A DNA stretch of 64,000 nucleotides from JAOUJD01 sp963726405 (GCA_963726405.1 CAVSCF010000015.1:62001-126000); one strand, 5' to 3'. Numbered from the stretch's first letter, positions 1 to 10,372 are shown. The notes: generated from the letters alone by a model not told the origin. Numbers and translations are program-made.

Positions 1-950
1 GCGGCGGCTTCATGGGCCGCGTTGAAGTCGTGCCCCGGCCGCACGGCGTCGATGGCGGCTTGCTGGGCCGCGAGCACCACCTCGTAAACCGCGCGCTGCT
101 CCGCGCTGAACCGGCCGTTCGCCGGGAAGGTCCGCGTGATGTCGGCCGCGTAGCCGTCGACCTCGCACGCCGCATCGATCAGTACCAGGTCTCCATCCTT
201 CGCCTCGGCGTGGCCGGCGGCGTAGTGAAGGACGCAGGCGTTCGGTCCGGCCGCGACAATGGAGGTGTAGGCAGGCGACTGCGCGCCCTGTTTCCGGAAC
301 TCGTGCAGCAGCTCGGCCTCCAGCTCGTATTCATGCATTCCGACGCGGCAGGCACGCATCGCGCGCACGTGGGCCGACGCCGAGATGCGCGCGGCGCGGC
401 GCATGGTGTCGAGTTCCCCGGCATCCTTGACGAGCCGCATCTCGTCGACGATCGTCGTCAGGTCGTGCGCGGCAGTCGGAGCCCGCCGCCCCGTGCGCGA
501 TTGCGCCCGCACCTTCTGCAGCCACTTCTGGAGGCGGGCGTCGAGGATCGGGTCTGCTCCAAGGGCATAGAAGAGCGCCGGGCAATCGGCCATCACCTCC
601 GGCGCAACCTCGTCGATGCGCTCGATGGGGTGCGCGGCATCGAAACCGAAGGCCGACTGCGCGAGTTCCGGGCCGTAGCGGAACCCGTTCCATATCTCGC
701 TCTCCTCGTGTTTCTCGCGGCAGAACAGCAGGGCCTCCCGCCGATCGCCGTGAGCCACGAGCACCAGCGCGCTGTCGGGTTCGGCGAATCCGGTCAGGTA
801 CCAGAAGGTGCTGTCATAGCGGTACGGGTACTCCGAGTCGCGGTTGCGGATCCGCTCGGGCGCCGTGAAGTGCACGGCGACGCCGCCGCCGCGATCGACC
901 ATGGCCTGCAGCACGCGCGCCCTGCGCTCGCGGTAACGATCGATGTTCAT
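1..950 (-). CDS. pepP: Xaa-Pro aminopeptidase (aminopeptidase P), 3' end outside window
   Basis: Cytoplasmic M24 metallopeptidase that removes an N-terminal residue preceding proline. About 316 residues are visible from ATG at 950; the C-terminal catalytic residues lie beyond the left edge. The N-terminal AMP_N domain carries the family signature PYRYDSTFWYLTGF near residue 40, and the start of the catalytic pita-bread domain shows DAACEVDGYAADITRTFP, whose first and second-to-last-type Asp (about residues 256 and 267) are the metal ligands of the family. It lies 9 bp after murU on the same strand, so amgK-murU-pepP is probably one operon, a common arrangement in Burkholderiales. Identity is firm; only completeness is unknown. 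Confidence 0.93.
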   Translation of the reverse strand, partial: MNIDRYRERRARVLQAMVDRGGGVAVHFTAPERIRNRDSEYPYRYDSTFWYLTGFAEPDSALVLVAHGDRREALLFCREKHEESEIWNGFRYGPELAQSAFGFDAAHPIERIDEVAPEVMADCPALFYALGADPILDARLQKWLQKVRAQSRTGRRAPTAAHDLTTIVDEMRLVKDAGELDTMRRAARISASAHVRAMRACRVGMHEYELEAELLHEFRKQGAQSPAYTSIVAAGPNACVLHYAAGHAEAKDGDLVLIDAACEVDGYAADITRTFPANGRFSAEQRAVYEVVLAAQQAAIDAVRPGHDFNAAHEAA

Positions 951-959
951 CGAACGATT

Positions 960-1658
960 CTACGGCGGCGATGCGCGCAGTTCGGCGTCGGCACGCTGAA
1001 GTTCGGCGGGCGTGCCGATATTGAACCACCGCGCCGCCGAGTGCTCGCCCGTCACGCGCCCGGCCCGGGCCGCGCCATACAGCCATGGAAAGAGCTTCGC
1101 GCGCTCGGGTGCGAGGCCGGCGAAGAGTCGCGGCGCGAACACGCCGATGTTGGCGTACGTGAGACGCGGTTCGCCATCGGGATCGATGCGGCCGCCGGCC
1201 AGCGCCATGTCGCCGCGCGGATGAAACGGCGGGTTGTCGACGAGCACCAGGTGTGCGTCAGCCTCGCCCGCGTCGATGCGGCCGGCCCATTCCCTCAGGG
1301 CCGCATAGTCGTAGTCGGTCACGATGTCGCCGCTGACGACGACGAACGCCGACGGGCCGAGTTGCGGCAGCGCGCGCACGATGCCGCCGAGCGTTTCGAG
1401 CGCGTCTTCCGCGCGTTCGCCTTCGCGCGAGTACGCGAGCCGCACTCCGTGGCGCGAGCCGTCGCCCAGCACCGCCTCGAACTGCCCGGGCAGATGGGCC
1501 GTGTTGACGACCATCTCGCGCACACCGGCCCGGGCAAGCGCCTCGATCTGCCACTCGATGAGCCGCTTGCCGCCGACGGCGAGCAAGGGCTTCGCCGTGG
1601 CGTCGGTCAGCGGCCGCATGCGCTCGCCGCGGCCGGCGGCCAGGATCAGCGCCTTCAA
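960..1658 (-). CDS. murU: N-acetylmuramate alpha-1-phosphate uridylyltransferase
   Basis: Sugar-1-phosphate nucleotidyltransferase of 232 residues. It begins with the canonical MKALILAAGRGERMRPLTD loop, which holds the G-rich nucleotide-binding motif and the catalytic Arg. Later it has VSGDIVTDYDY (metal-binding Asp) and PHxxGD-type loops. In the family MurU makes UDP-MurNAc directly from recycled MurNAc-1-phosphate, bypassing de novo synthesis and so the fosfomycin target. The assignment to MurU rather than a generic hexose-1-phosphate nucleotidyltransferase rests mainly on its position 16 bp downstream of amgK, which supplies the substrate. Confidence 0.9.
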   Translation of the reverse strand: MKALILAAGRGERMRPLTDATAKPLLAVGGKRLIEWQIEALARAGVREMVVNTAHLPGQFEAVLGDGSRHGVRLAYSREGERAEDALETLGGIVRALPQLGPSAFVVVSGDIVTDYDYAALREWAGRIDAGEADAHLVLVDNPPFHPRGDMALAGGRIDPDGEPRLTYANIGVFAPRLFAGLAPERAKLFPWLYGAARAGRVTGEHSAARWFNIGTPAELQRADAELRASPP

Positions 1659-1674
1659 CGGAGGCCCGGCTTCA

Positions 1675-2718
1675 TCAGAACGTGTAGCCGACCCGCTGCG
1701 CCACGCCTTCGAGTTCGTCGAAGAGTCGCGCGAGCGGAACGAGTTCGTCGTAGCGACGGGTCACCGACCGCACGTAGCCGACGAAGCGCGGCGTGTCTGC
1801 GAGGTAATGCGGCTTGCCGTCGCGGTAGTTGATGCGGGCGAAGATGCCGAGCACCTTCAGGTGCCGCTGCAGGCCCATCCACTCGAAGTCCCGCCAGAAC
1901 GCGCCGAAGTCGGCATTCACCGGCAAGCCGGCGCGGCGTGCCTTCTGCCAATAGCGAACCACCCAGTCGACGACGCGCGCCTCGTCCCAGCTGATGAACG
2001 CATCCCTGAAGAGCGACGCGACGTCGTAGGTGATCGGGCCCATCACCGCATCCTGGAAGTCGAGCACGCCGGGATTGGGCGACGCCACCATGAGGTTGCG
2101 CGGCATGTAGTCGCGATGCACGTACACGCTGGGCTGCGCGAGGTTCGCCGCGACGATCCGGTCGAACATCCGCTGCAGCACCTTCGATTGCCTGTCGTCG
2201 AGTGCATGGCCGAGGTGGCGCGCCACGTACCAGTCCGGAAAGAGAGCGAGTTCACGACGCAGCAGCGCCTCGTCATAGGGCGGCAGTACGCCCGGTCGGC
2301 TCGCGAGTTGCCAGCGAACCAGCGCTTCCAGCGCATCGTCGAACAACGCCGACGCGCTGTCGTCGTTCAATGCAGAAAGGTACGTCGTCGTGCCCAGATC
2401 CGTCAGCAGCAGAAAGCCCTGTGCGAGATCGGCCTCGAGCACGCGGGGTGCGTTGAGGCCGGCCTCGCTCAGCAGGCCAGCCACCTGGACGAAGGGCCGG
2501 CTGTCTTCCTTCTCGGGCGGCGCATCCATCGCGATCAGGCTCCCGTCGCCGGCATCGATCCGGAAGTAGCGACGGAAGCTCGCGTCGGCGGAAGCCGGAC
2601 GCAGCGTCTGCGGTCGCAGCGCGTAATCCGGACGCAGCGTGGCAAGCCAGTGCACGAGCGCGTCACGGCGAACGTCGGGAGCCGAGGCGTGCGGCGCGGA
2701 TGGGGGCGGGAAACTCAT
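1675..2718 (-). CDS. amgK: Anomeric MurNAc/GlcNAc kinase (aminoglycoside phosphotransferase fold)
   Basis: Protein of 347 residues with an APH/choline-kinase fold. ASFRRYFRI (around residue 47) is the N-lobe nucleotide-binding segment, VYVHRDYMPRNLMV is the catalytic loop with the Asp base, and GVLDFQDAVMGPITYDVASL is the metal-binding DFQDA motif with flanks. AmgK phosphorylates C1 of MurNAc and GlcNAc released during cell-wall turnover and hands MurNAc-1-P to MurU. It is the first gene of the minus-strand amgK-murU-pepP group and is transcribed away from lptD across a 105-bp divergent spacer. Confidence 0.92.
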   Translation of the reverse strand: MSFPPPSAPHASAPDVRRDALVHWLATLRPDYALRPQTLRPASADASFRRYFRIDAGDGSLIAMDAPPEKEDSRPFVQVAGLLSEAGLNAPRVLEADLAQGFLLLTDLGTTTYLSALNDDSASALFDDALEALVRWQLASRPGVLPPYDEALLRRELALFPDWYVARHLGHALDDRQSKVLQRMFDRIVAANLAQPSVYVHRDYMPRNLMVASPNPGVLDFQDAVMGPITYDVASLFRDAFISWDEARVVDWVVRYWQKARRAGLPVNADFGAFWRDFEWMGLQRHLKVLGIFARINYRDGKPHYLADTPRFVGYVRSVTRRYDELVPLARLFDELEGVAQRVGYTF

Positions 2719-2762
2719 GGATCGCGCGGATGAAAGTGGGAAGGGACGAGCGAACCGACGCC

Positions 2763-2768
2763 TATAAT
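2763..2768 (+). promoter_or_regulatory. Probable -10 element (TATAAT) upstream of lptD
   Basis: A perfect TATAAT lies 55 bp before the lptD ATG in the amgK-lptD divergent spacer, in otherwise GC-rich DNA. No convincing -35 hexamer sits 16-18 bp upstream, so this is a partial sigma-70 match. I infer that it drives the lptD-surA-pdxA-rsmA operon; the spacer must also contain an amgK promoter that I cannot place. Confidence 0.4.
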
Positions 2769-2823
2769 CGATTCGCCTTCGAGGCCCGAATGTTTTTTCC
2801 GGCCTGTCATTCCACCCGATTCT

Positions 2824-5112
2824 ATGCCGCGTCTGCCGGCGACCACAGCGTCGTCACCTCGCCGTTGTCTGCCGCTGGCGGCGTCCGTGCTGCTCGCGCT
2901 CCAGTCGCTCGCCTCCGCGCAGTCCACCGCGGATAGTCCCGCATCGCCCGGTGCCCCGGCCCTCCGGCTGCGCATGGACCGCCAGTTGAGCGAGCGGACA
3001 CCGGCCGGAAAGCAGCCAGCGGGCACCACCTTCGCGCGCGCGGAGAAGATCGAAGGCACGATCGACGACCGCGTCGTGCTCGAGGGCGATGCCGAACTCC
3101 GCCGCGATGGAAGCGTGCTCCGGGGTGACCGCATCACGTATACGCAGGCCACCGACGAGGTGAACGTGGAGGGCCACGCCCGCATCTTCCGCGAAGGCGT
3201 GGTCTTCACGGGACCGCGCCTGGACTTCCGGATCGAGGCTCAGACCGGCGCCATGCCGGACGCGAACTTCAGCTATGCGCCGCGCCGGGGGCGCGGCGAT
3301 GCCTCGCTGATCGAGTTCCTCGGCAACCAGCAGGCGCGCATGACGCATGCGCGCTTTACCACCTGCGCCCCGGGTGACGAAGCATGGTGGATCCAGGCGG
3401 AGAAGATCGAGTTCGACGGCATCGAGGAGTCGGCGAGCGCAAGCACGGCGAAGATCTACTTCCAGGGCGTGCCGATCCTGGCCTCGCCCATCCTCGGCTT
3501 CCCTATCGGCGACCGGCGGCGTTCGGGCTTCCTCACGCCGAGCTTCGGCCTCAGCTCGACGCTCGGAACCGACATCCGGACTCCGTACTACTGGAACATC
3601 GCTCCCAACTACGACTACACGATCGCGCCGAGGGTCATGACCAAGCGCGGCGTGCTGTTCGAGAACGAGTTCCGCTTCCTCGAGCCGACGATGCGCGGCA
3701 CGCTGGTCTACAACGCGATTCCCAATGATCGCGTGGCGGACAGCAGCCGGGACCAGACCTCGGTCCGCTACGAGTACGCATCGCCGACAGGATTCGCGGG
3801 TGGAATCAACTACAACCGTGTTTCCGACGACAATTTCTTCGTCGACTTCTCCGAGTCGATCCTGGGTTCCTCGAACAAGGTGCTGCCGCAGGACGCCTTC
3901 GTCAGCTACAGCCACGCGTACTGGAGCTCCGCCCTGCGGGTCACGAAGAACCAGACGCTTCAGGACCCGCTGGCTCCGGTGACTCCGCCATACGAGCGGG
4001 TCCCCCAGGCGACCTTGAACGGGTACATCGCCGACTGGCGAGGCTTCGAGGCGAGCGCCCTGGTGGATGGAACGCGCTTCGATCATCCGACCCTGGAGAA
4101 CGGCGACCGCTACGTGCTGGATGGCCGCGTGTCGTACCCCTGGCTGGCCCCGGGCTGGTTCATCATCCCCCGCGCCCGGGTGATCTCGCGCGCCTATGCG
4201 CTCGATCCCGAACAGCACACGGGAGACACGAACCGCACGGTCACCACGCCGATCGTGAGCTTCGACTCGGGCCTGATCTTCGATCGGCCGATCTCGTGGT
4301 TCGGCCGCAGCGGACAACAGACGCTGGAGCCGCGGCTCTTCTACACGTACATCCCGTACAAGTTCCAGAACGACCTGCCCAACTTCGACAGCGCGCAGGT
4401 GGACCTGAACTACGCGCAGCTGTTCGCCGAGAACATCTACTCCGGCTACGACCGCGTCGCGGAGGCCAACCAGCTGACGCTCGCCCTGGCCACCCGCGTT
4501 CTCGACGACGAAACCGGGGCCGAGCGCCTGCGCGCCGCGATCGGGCAGCGCTACTACTTCGGCCCGCAGCGCGTGACGCTGCCCGGCGAGACGCCTCGCA
4601 CCGGCGACGCGTCGGATGTGCTCGCCGGCGCCACCGCCCTGCTGGGGGGTTCATGGGCCGTCGACATCGCGGCGCAATACTCCACCGAGAACCGCCAGGT
4701 CATGCGGGCGACCGCAGGCGCACGGTTTCAGCCTCGACGCGCTTCGGTGATCAGCGCCTATTACCGCTACCGCGCTGGCGACATCGATCAGATCGACCTC
4801 GCCACGCAGTGGCCCTTGTCCGACCGGTGGTACGCGGTGGGGCGCTTCAACTATTCCCTGCAGGACAGACGGGTGATCGATTCGCTGGCCGGGGTCGAAT
4901 ACAAGGCGGACTGCTGGATCGTGCGCGTCGCCGCGCAACGGTTCGCCACGACGACCACCCAGGCGACAACCAACATCTACCTGCAACTGGAACTCAGCGG
5001 TCTGACCAGTGTCGGAACGAACGCCGCGAAACAATTGCAGCGTAATATCCCCGGCTACCAGATGCTGAACCCGCTGCCGCGCCAGCCTGGCCGCTTCGAC
5101 TACTACGAGTAA
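2824..5112 (+). CDS. lptD: LPS-assembly protein LptD
   Basis: Outer-membrane beta-barrel component of the LptDE translocon that inserts LPS into the outer leaflet. The 762-residue protein has a signal peptide (positively charged start, hydrophobic core, ASAQ cleavage region near residue 33), an OstA/LptA-like beta-jellyroll (about 70-200, with VVLEGDAELRRDG) and a long C-terminal barrel ending in aromatic FDYYE. The mature protein contains only two cysteines, Cys181 and Cys697, against four in E. coli LptD, so only one interdomain disulfide is possible. It starts a plus-strand operon with surA 7 bp downstream, then pdxA and rsmA, a well-known conserved order. Confidence 0.95.
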   Translation: MPRLPATTASSPRRCLPLAASVLLALQSLASAQSTADSPASPGAPALRLRMDRQLSERTPAGKQPAGTTFARAEKIEGTIDDRVVLEGDAELRRDGSVLRGDRITYTQATDEVNVEGHARIFREGVVFTGPRLDFRIEAQTGAMPDANFSYAPRRGRGDASLIEFLGNQQARMTHARFTTCAPGDEAWWIQAEKIEFDGIEESASASTAKIYFQGVPILASPILGFPIGDRRRSGFLTPSFGLSSTLGTDIRTPYYWNIAPNYDYTIAPRVMTKRGVLFENEFRFLEPTMRGTLVYNAIPNDRVADSSRDQTSVRYEYASPTGFAGGINYNRVSDDNFFVDFSESILGSSNKVLPQDAFVSYSHAYWSSALRVTKNQTLQDPLAPVTPPYERVPQATLNGYIADWRGFEASALVDGTRFDHPTLENGDRYVLDGRVSYPWLAPGWFIIPRARVISRAYALDPEQHTGDTNRTVTTPIVSFDSGLIFDRPISWFGRSGQQTLEPRLFYTYIPYKFQNDLPNFDSAQVDLNYAQLFAENIYSGYDRVAEANQLTLALATRVLDDETGAERLRAAIGQRYYFGPQRVTLPGETPRTGDASDVLAGATALLGGSWAVDIAAQYSTENRQVMRATAGARFQPRRASVISAYYRYRAGDIDQIDLATQWPLSDRWYAVGRFNYSLQDRRVIDSLAGVEYKADCWIVRVAAQRFATTTTQATTNIYLQLELSGLTSVGTNAAKQLQRNIPGYQMLNPLPRQPGRFDYYE

Positions 5113-5119
5113 ATCCCGA

Positions 5120-6532
5120 ATGTCCGCTGTCTTCCTGCGCACGACCGCGCACTTCTTCCTCGTCGCGCTCGTCGCAGCGAGCGGACTTGCACTGGCGCAG
5201 AGCCCGCGCGTCACGCCGCCGCAGCAGCCCGGCGGTGCGGCCACGCGTCCGGCGCCGGCCCCTGCGCCGCAGTCGACGACACCTCGCACTTCGCGCGCAC
5301 TCGACCGCATCGTGGCTGTCGTCAACGACGAGGTCATCACGGCCAACGAACTCGCCACGCGCGCCGCGATCGCCGAGTCGCAGCTGCGCCGGCAGAAGAT
5401 CCAGCCGCCTCCGCGGGACGTGCTGGAGCGGCAGGTGCTCGAACGCATGATCGTCGACCGCGCGCAACTGCAGCTCGCGCGCGAAACCGGCGTGCGCGTC
5501 GACGACGGAACCGTCAACGCGGCGATCGGCCGCGTCGCCGAATCGAACGGCCTCACGGTGCCGGCGCTGCGGCAGCGCCTCGAAGCCGACGGCCTGTCAT
5601 TCAACCAGTTCCGTGACGACATCCGGCAGGACATCATCCTCAATCGCCTGCGCGAACGTGAAGTCGACAACCGCCTCCAGATCTCGGATTCCGAGGTCGA
5701 CAACTACATCGCGGAGCAGGCCGGGATCGCCGCCGACGCACAGGAGGTGAACCTCGCGCAGATCCTGCTGCGTGTGCCCGAGAACGCGGACGCCACGCGC
5801 ATCGAGGAAACGCGCAAGCGGGCCGAGGAACTGCTCGGCCAGTTGAAGGGCGGCGCCGAGTTCGCACGCATGGCCGCCAGTTTCTCGAATGCAAGCGAAG
5901 CGCTGCAGGGCGGCGACCTCGGCTGGCGCAGCGTGGACCGGATCCCGACCCTGTTCGCCGAGGCGATCAAGGACCTGAAGAACGGCGACATCAGCGGCGT
6001 GGTGCGCAGCCCGAACGGATTTCACATCCTCAAGGTGCTCGGCCGCCGCAGCGCGCTCGACGCCAAGCTTGCGACCGGACCCGTTCAACTGACGCACGCG
6101 CGTCACATCCTGCTCCGTGTCACCGACCTCACGCCCGAGCCGGACGTCAGGCGCCGCCTCGAGGAGTTCAAGGGGCGCATCGAACTGGGCCAGGTCGAGT
6201 TCGGCACGATCGCGCGCCTGCACTCGGTCGATCCCAGCGGCAGCCGCGGCGGCGACCTCGGCTGGCTCTATCCCGGCGACACCGTGCCCGAGTTCGAGAA
6301 GACCATGAACGGGCTCAAGATCAACGAGATCAGTGTCCCGGTGCGTTCGCCCTTCGGCTGGCACCTGATCCAGGTGCTGGAACGCCGCACCGAGCAGGCC
6401 TCCGGGGACCGCGCGCGCATGCAGGCGCGGCTCGCGCTGCGCGAGCGCAAGGCCGAAGAGGCCTACCAGGAGTGGTTGCGGCAGTTGCGCGACAAGACGT
6501 ATGTCGAGCTGCGCCTCGACGAACGCGGCTGA
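5120..6532 (+). CDS. surA: Periplasmic chaperone / peptidyl-prolyl isomerase SurA
   Basis: 470-residue periplasmic chaperone for outer-membrane beta-barrel proteins, including LptD encoded just upstream. A signal peptide ends near LALAQ (residue 27), followed by a Pro/Ala-rich linker. The SurA N-domain starts at RALDRIVAVVNDEVITANEL. Two parvulin (PPIC) domains follow, seen as two copies of the GGDLGW signature (around residues 265 and 380) with matching FHILKVLGRR and WHLIQVLERR strand ends. It lies 7 bp after lptD and 21 bp before pdxA, so it is co-transcribed. Confidence 0.95.
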   Translation: MSAVFLRTTAHFFLVALVAASGLALAQSPRVTPPQQPGGAATRPAPAPAPQSTTPRTSRALDRIVAVVNDEVITANELATRAAIAESQLRRQKIQPPPRDVLERQVLERMIVDRAQLQLARETGVRVDDGTVNAAIGRVAESNGLTVPALRQRLEADGLSFNQFRDDIRQDIILNRLREREVDNRLQISDSEVDNYIAEQAGIAADAQEVNLAQILLRVPENADATRIEETRKRAEELLGQLKGGAEFARMAASFSNASEALQGGDLGWRSVDRIPTLFAEAIKDLKNGDISGVVRSPNGFHILKVLGRRSALDAKLATGPVQLTHARHILLRVTDLTPEPDVRRRLEEFKGRIELGQVEFGTIARLHSVDPSGSRGGDLGWLYPGDTVPEFEKTMNGLKINEISVPVRSPFGWHLIQVLERRTEQASGDRARMQARLALRERKAEEAYQEWLRQLRDKTYVELRLDERG

Positions 6533-6553
6533 CGTCGTGAACCGGGCGGCACG

Positions 6554-7506
<953 letters not shown>

Positions 7507-7510
<4 letters not shown>

Positions 7511-8310
7511 CCGACGCCGCGAACCTGCAGCATCGAGCACGCAAACGTTTCGGCCAGAATTTCCTGCACGACCGCCGGGTGATCGAGCGGATCGTGGACG
7601 CGATCGAGCCACGCCGGGACGAGGCGATCGTCGAAATCGGCCCCGGGCAGGCCGCGCTGACGCGCGAACTCGTGCGGCGCGCGGGCCACATCACCGCCAT
7701 CGAGATCGATCGCGATCTCGCCGGATGGCTGCGCGCGCAGTTCACGCCGGCTGAACTGACGCTGATCGAAGCCGACGCCCTCAAGCTCGACTGGGCAGCG
7801 CTGGCATCGCGGCCGCTGCGCGTCGTCGGCAACCTGCCCTACAACATCTCCTCGCCGCTGCTGTTCCGCCTGGTGGAGTGCGCCGATCGCGTGATCGACC
7901 AGCACTTCATGCTGCAGAAGGAAGTGGTCGACAGGATGGTGGCGCCACCCGGCAGCAAGACCTACGGCCGGCTGTCGGTGATGCTGCAGGTCCGCTACCG
8001 CATGACGAAGCTCTTCGACGTTCCGCGCGGCGCGTTCAACCCGCCGCCGAAGGTGACGTCGAGCATCGTGCGCATGGTGCCGAAGGCCGCCAACGAACTG
8101 CCGGAAATCGACTTACCCCTGTTCGGTCGCGTCGTTGCGGCCGCGTTCAATCAACGGCGCAAGATCCTGCGCAACGCGTTGGGGGATCTCGCCGGAGACG
8201 GCGTGTTCTCGACCGCGAGCGTCGATCCGCTCGCCCGCGCCGAGACGCTCGGGGTGGACGACTTCGTGCGGCTGACGCGCGCGATCGGAGACGTTCCCCC
8301 GGCGGGCTAG
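7507..8310 (+). CDS. rsmA: 16S rRNA dimethyladenosine transferase (KsgA)
   Basis: Dimethylates A1518 and A1519 of 16S rRNA during late 30S assembly. The 267-residue protein shows RKRFGQNFLHD at the start, SAM-binding VEIGPGQAALTREL (motif I), the acidic ribose-binding TAIEIDRDL, and the catalytic NLPYNISSPLL motif. It overlaps pdxA by 4 bp and ends tail to tail with gloA, the two stop codons overlapping by 4 bp, so no terminator fits between them. Confidence 0.95.
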
Positions 8311-8699
8311 CCGATGTTGCGGCCCTGGATCAGTTCGATCTTGTAGCCGTCCGGATCCTGCACGAATGCGATCACCGTCGAGCCGCCCTTCACCGGTCCC
8401 GGTTCACGAGTGATCGTGCCGCCCGCGGCCCGGATGCGTTCGCAGGCCGCATGCACGTCCTCGACCCCGATCGCCAGATGGCCGTACGCGGTGCCCAGCT
8501 CGTACTTGTCGACCCCGTAGTTGAAGGTCAACTCGAGTTCGGCGTGCTCGGGATTCGCGCCATAGCCGACGAACGCGAGCGTGTACTTCTGGTCCGGACG
8601 GTCGGTCGTGCGCAGCAGTTTCATGCCGAGCACGTTCGTATAGAAATCGATCGAGCGCTGCAGGTCGCCGACCCTGAGCATGGTGTGCAGTAATCGCAT
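8307..8699 (-). CDS. gloA: Lactoylglutathione lyase (glyoxalase I)
   Basis: Converts the methylglyoxal-glutathione hemithioacetal to S-lactoylglutathione. At 130 residues it has the usual bacterial single-domain length. The four metal ligands of the vicinal oxygen chelate fold are visible: His in LLHTMLRV at the start, Glu in ELELTFNYG, His in GHLAIGV and Glu in YKIELI. It is transcribed alone and converges on rsmA. Confidence 0.94.
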   Translation of the reverse strand: MRLLHTMLRVGDLQRSIDFYTNVLGMKLLRTTDRPDQKYTLAFVGYGANPEHAELELTFNYGVDKYELGTAYGHLAIGVEDVHAACERIRAAGGTITREPGPVKGGSTVIAFVQDPDGYKIELIQGRNIG

Positions 8700-8786
8700 T
8701 GCGGCTCCTCCTGCGGAGAGCGTAGCGCAGCGGGGAGGCTCTCCGGTGCCGTGGGACGCGCGGGTGCGACGAGCCGCGAGCGGGTC

Positions 8787-9602
8787 TTACAGCGGCAAGC
8801 TCCGCATATCCACGCCCTTGATCTCGTCGCGTGCGGTCTCGAAGCCCGGCAGCAGCTGCTCGAGCGCCTTCCAGAAACGCGGGCTGTGGTTGAGCTCCTG
8901 GAGGTGCGCGAGTTCGTGCGCGACGACATAGTCGATCACCGGGAGCGCAAAGTGCACCAGCCGCCAGTTGAGGCGTACCCGGCCGTCGTGAGTGCACGAG
9001 CCCCACTGCGATCGCGCGGACGACAGGCGCCAGCCCGTGAACTTCTGATCGATGCGACCGCCGAAGCGCTCGATCCTCTCGCCGAAGATCCGTGACGCTT
9101 CGCCCTGCAGCCAGGACTGCACCACGTCGCGGATCTGGCCCTCGGCGGCATCGTGCGGTAGTGCCAGGTGCAGTTCGGATCCGGTGGCATCGAGCCGCGT
9201 CGCGCCTACTTCACCGCGCAGGCGCAGCGCGACGGACCCACCGAGATACGGGAGCATCGCGCCGTCCGCGAACACGACCCGCGGCATGCGGCGCTTCTCC
9301 CGCCAGGCGTGCCACTCGCGCTGCTTGGTGCGGATCCATCGCGACTTCTCGGCGATCGCGGCCTCGATCTCGCGCAGCGTCACCCAGCGCGGCGCGCTGA
9401 TCGTCAGTCCGTCGTCGTCGATCTGGAAGCCGATGGTGCGCCGACGCGCCCGACGCAGGCGGTATTCGACGATTTCGGTGCCGGCCAGCGCGCGACGGGC
9501 ACGCGGGTCCGGCTCACGCGCAGGCGGTGGAGGCGTTGTCGCCGGCGCAGGATCGAGCGCCAGCGTCAACTGTTCGGCGTGGGAGGCCCTGAGCTTCTTC
9601 AA
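8787..9602 (-). CDS. YgjP-like M48-type metallopeptidase (DUF45)
   Basis: Predicted cytoplasmic zinc metallopeptidase of 271 residues. It carries the family HExxH in VVAHELAHLQELNHSPRFW near the C-terminus, plus the preceding SRWG-like segment SARSQWGSCTHDGRVRLNWR typical of DUF45/YgjP proteins. I chose the TTG at 9602 because it overlaps the plsC stop (TTGA). The reading frame stays open upstream, but that extension is Arg-rich and lies inside plsC. An Ala/Pro-rich stretch precedes the catalytic domain. The substrate is unknown; it is likely co-translated with plsC. Confidence 0.85.
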   Translation of the reverse strand: MKKLRASHAEQLTLALDPAPATTPPPPAREPDPRARRALAGTEIVEYRLRRARRRTIGFQIDDDGLTISAPRWVTLREIEAAIAEKSRWIRTKQREWHAWREKRRMPRVVFADGAMLPYLGGSVALRLRGEVGATRLDATGSELHLALPHDAAEGQIRDVVQSWLQGEASRIFGERIERFGGRIDQKFTGWRLSSARSQWGSCTHDGRVRLNWRLVHFALPVIDYVVAHELAHLQELNHSPRFWKALEQLLPGFETARDEIKGVDMRSLPL

Positions 9603-10369
9603 ACCTGCGGTGTGGGGACCGGACCGCTGCGCGCGGCGGGCACATACGGCCCGCTGTAGCGATGCGGAGCGAGGCGCCTCATCTCGGTTTCGATCCACGA
9701 TTCTACGAGGGCGCCGACCTCCTCGGCGGTTTTTCCCTTCGGATCGATGGGCTTGCCGATCGACACTGTCACGACACCCGGCCGCATCAAACCGTTCTTC
9801 GGCCAGCACTCACCCGAGTTCACGGCGATCGGCAGCGCCAGCGCGCCGGTGCGCACGGCAAGCCGCGGCCCGCCGGTCTTGTAGCGACGCGTCGAGCCAG
9901 CGGGCGTGCGGGTGCCTTCCGGGAAGATGACGATCCACCAGCCTCGGCCCAGCCGATCGGTGCCCTGCTCGACCACCTGCTCGAAGGCATCCTGTCCCTT
10001 GCTGCGGTCGATGCTGATCATCTCGGTCGAGGCGATGCCCCAGCCGAAGAACGGCAGCAGGTTGAGTTCCCGCTTGTAGACGAAGGTCAGGTCACGCGGG
10101 AGGAAGCTCGGAAGCCAGAAGGTCTCCCAGGTCGACTGGTGCTTGGGCAAGACGATCGCCGGCGCATCGGGCAGGTTGTCCCAGCCCTCCACCTGCCACC
10201 GGACGCCGCAGATCACGCGCGCGCTCCAGATCGCCGACCGCGTCCAGAGGGCGCACAGCTTGTAGCGCGTGTGCACGGGAAACAACCGGCTCGACATCAC
10301 CACGAACGACCACGGCGTCACCGTGATGATGTTGAACAGGTAGAACAGGCAGGTTCGGAGCAATGCCAC
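9599..10369 (-). CDS. plsC: 1-acyl-sn-glycerol-3-phosphate acyltransferase
   Basis: Inner-membrane lysophosphatidate acyltransferase of 256 residues, making phosphatidate. A hydrophobic N-terminal segment (about 5-28) anchors it. The acyltransferase motifs are KHQSTWETF (HX4E in place of the usual HX4D), FPEGTRTPAG (glycerolipid-binding motif III) and a late P-rich motif LALPIAVNSG. The start is GTG at 10369, 3 bp after the glyS stop, so glyS-plsC-metallopeptidase appear coupled. Confidence 0.9.
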   Translation of the reverse strand: MALLRTCLFYLFNIITVTPWSFVVMSSRLFPVHTRYKLCALWTRSAIWSARVICGVRWQVEGWDNLPDAPAIVLPKHQSTWETFWLPSFLPRDLTFVYKRELNLLPFFGWGIASTEMISIDRSKGQDAFEQVVEQGTDRLGRGWWIVIFPEGTRTPAGSTRRYKTGGPRLAVRTGALALPIAVNSGECWPKNGLMRPGVVTVSIGKPIDPKGKTAEEVGALVESWIETEMRRLAPHRYSGPYVPAARSGPVPTPQV

Positions 10370-10372
10370 CGG

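Noticed and set aside
8715..8744. Inverted repeat GGAGAGC / GCTCTCC between gloA and the peptidase gene
   Set aside because: A 7-bp stem with a 16-nt loop and no T-run on either strand; not convincing as a terminator.
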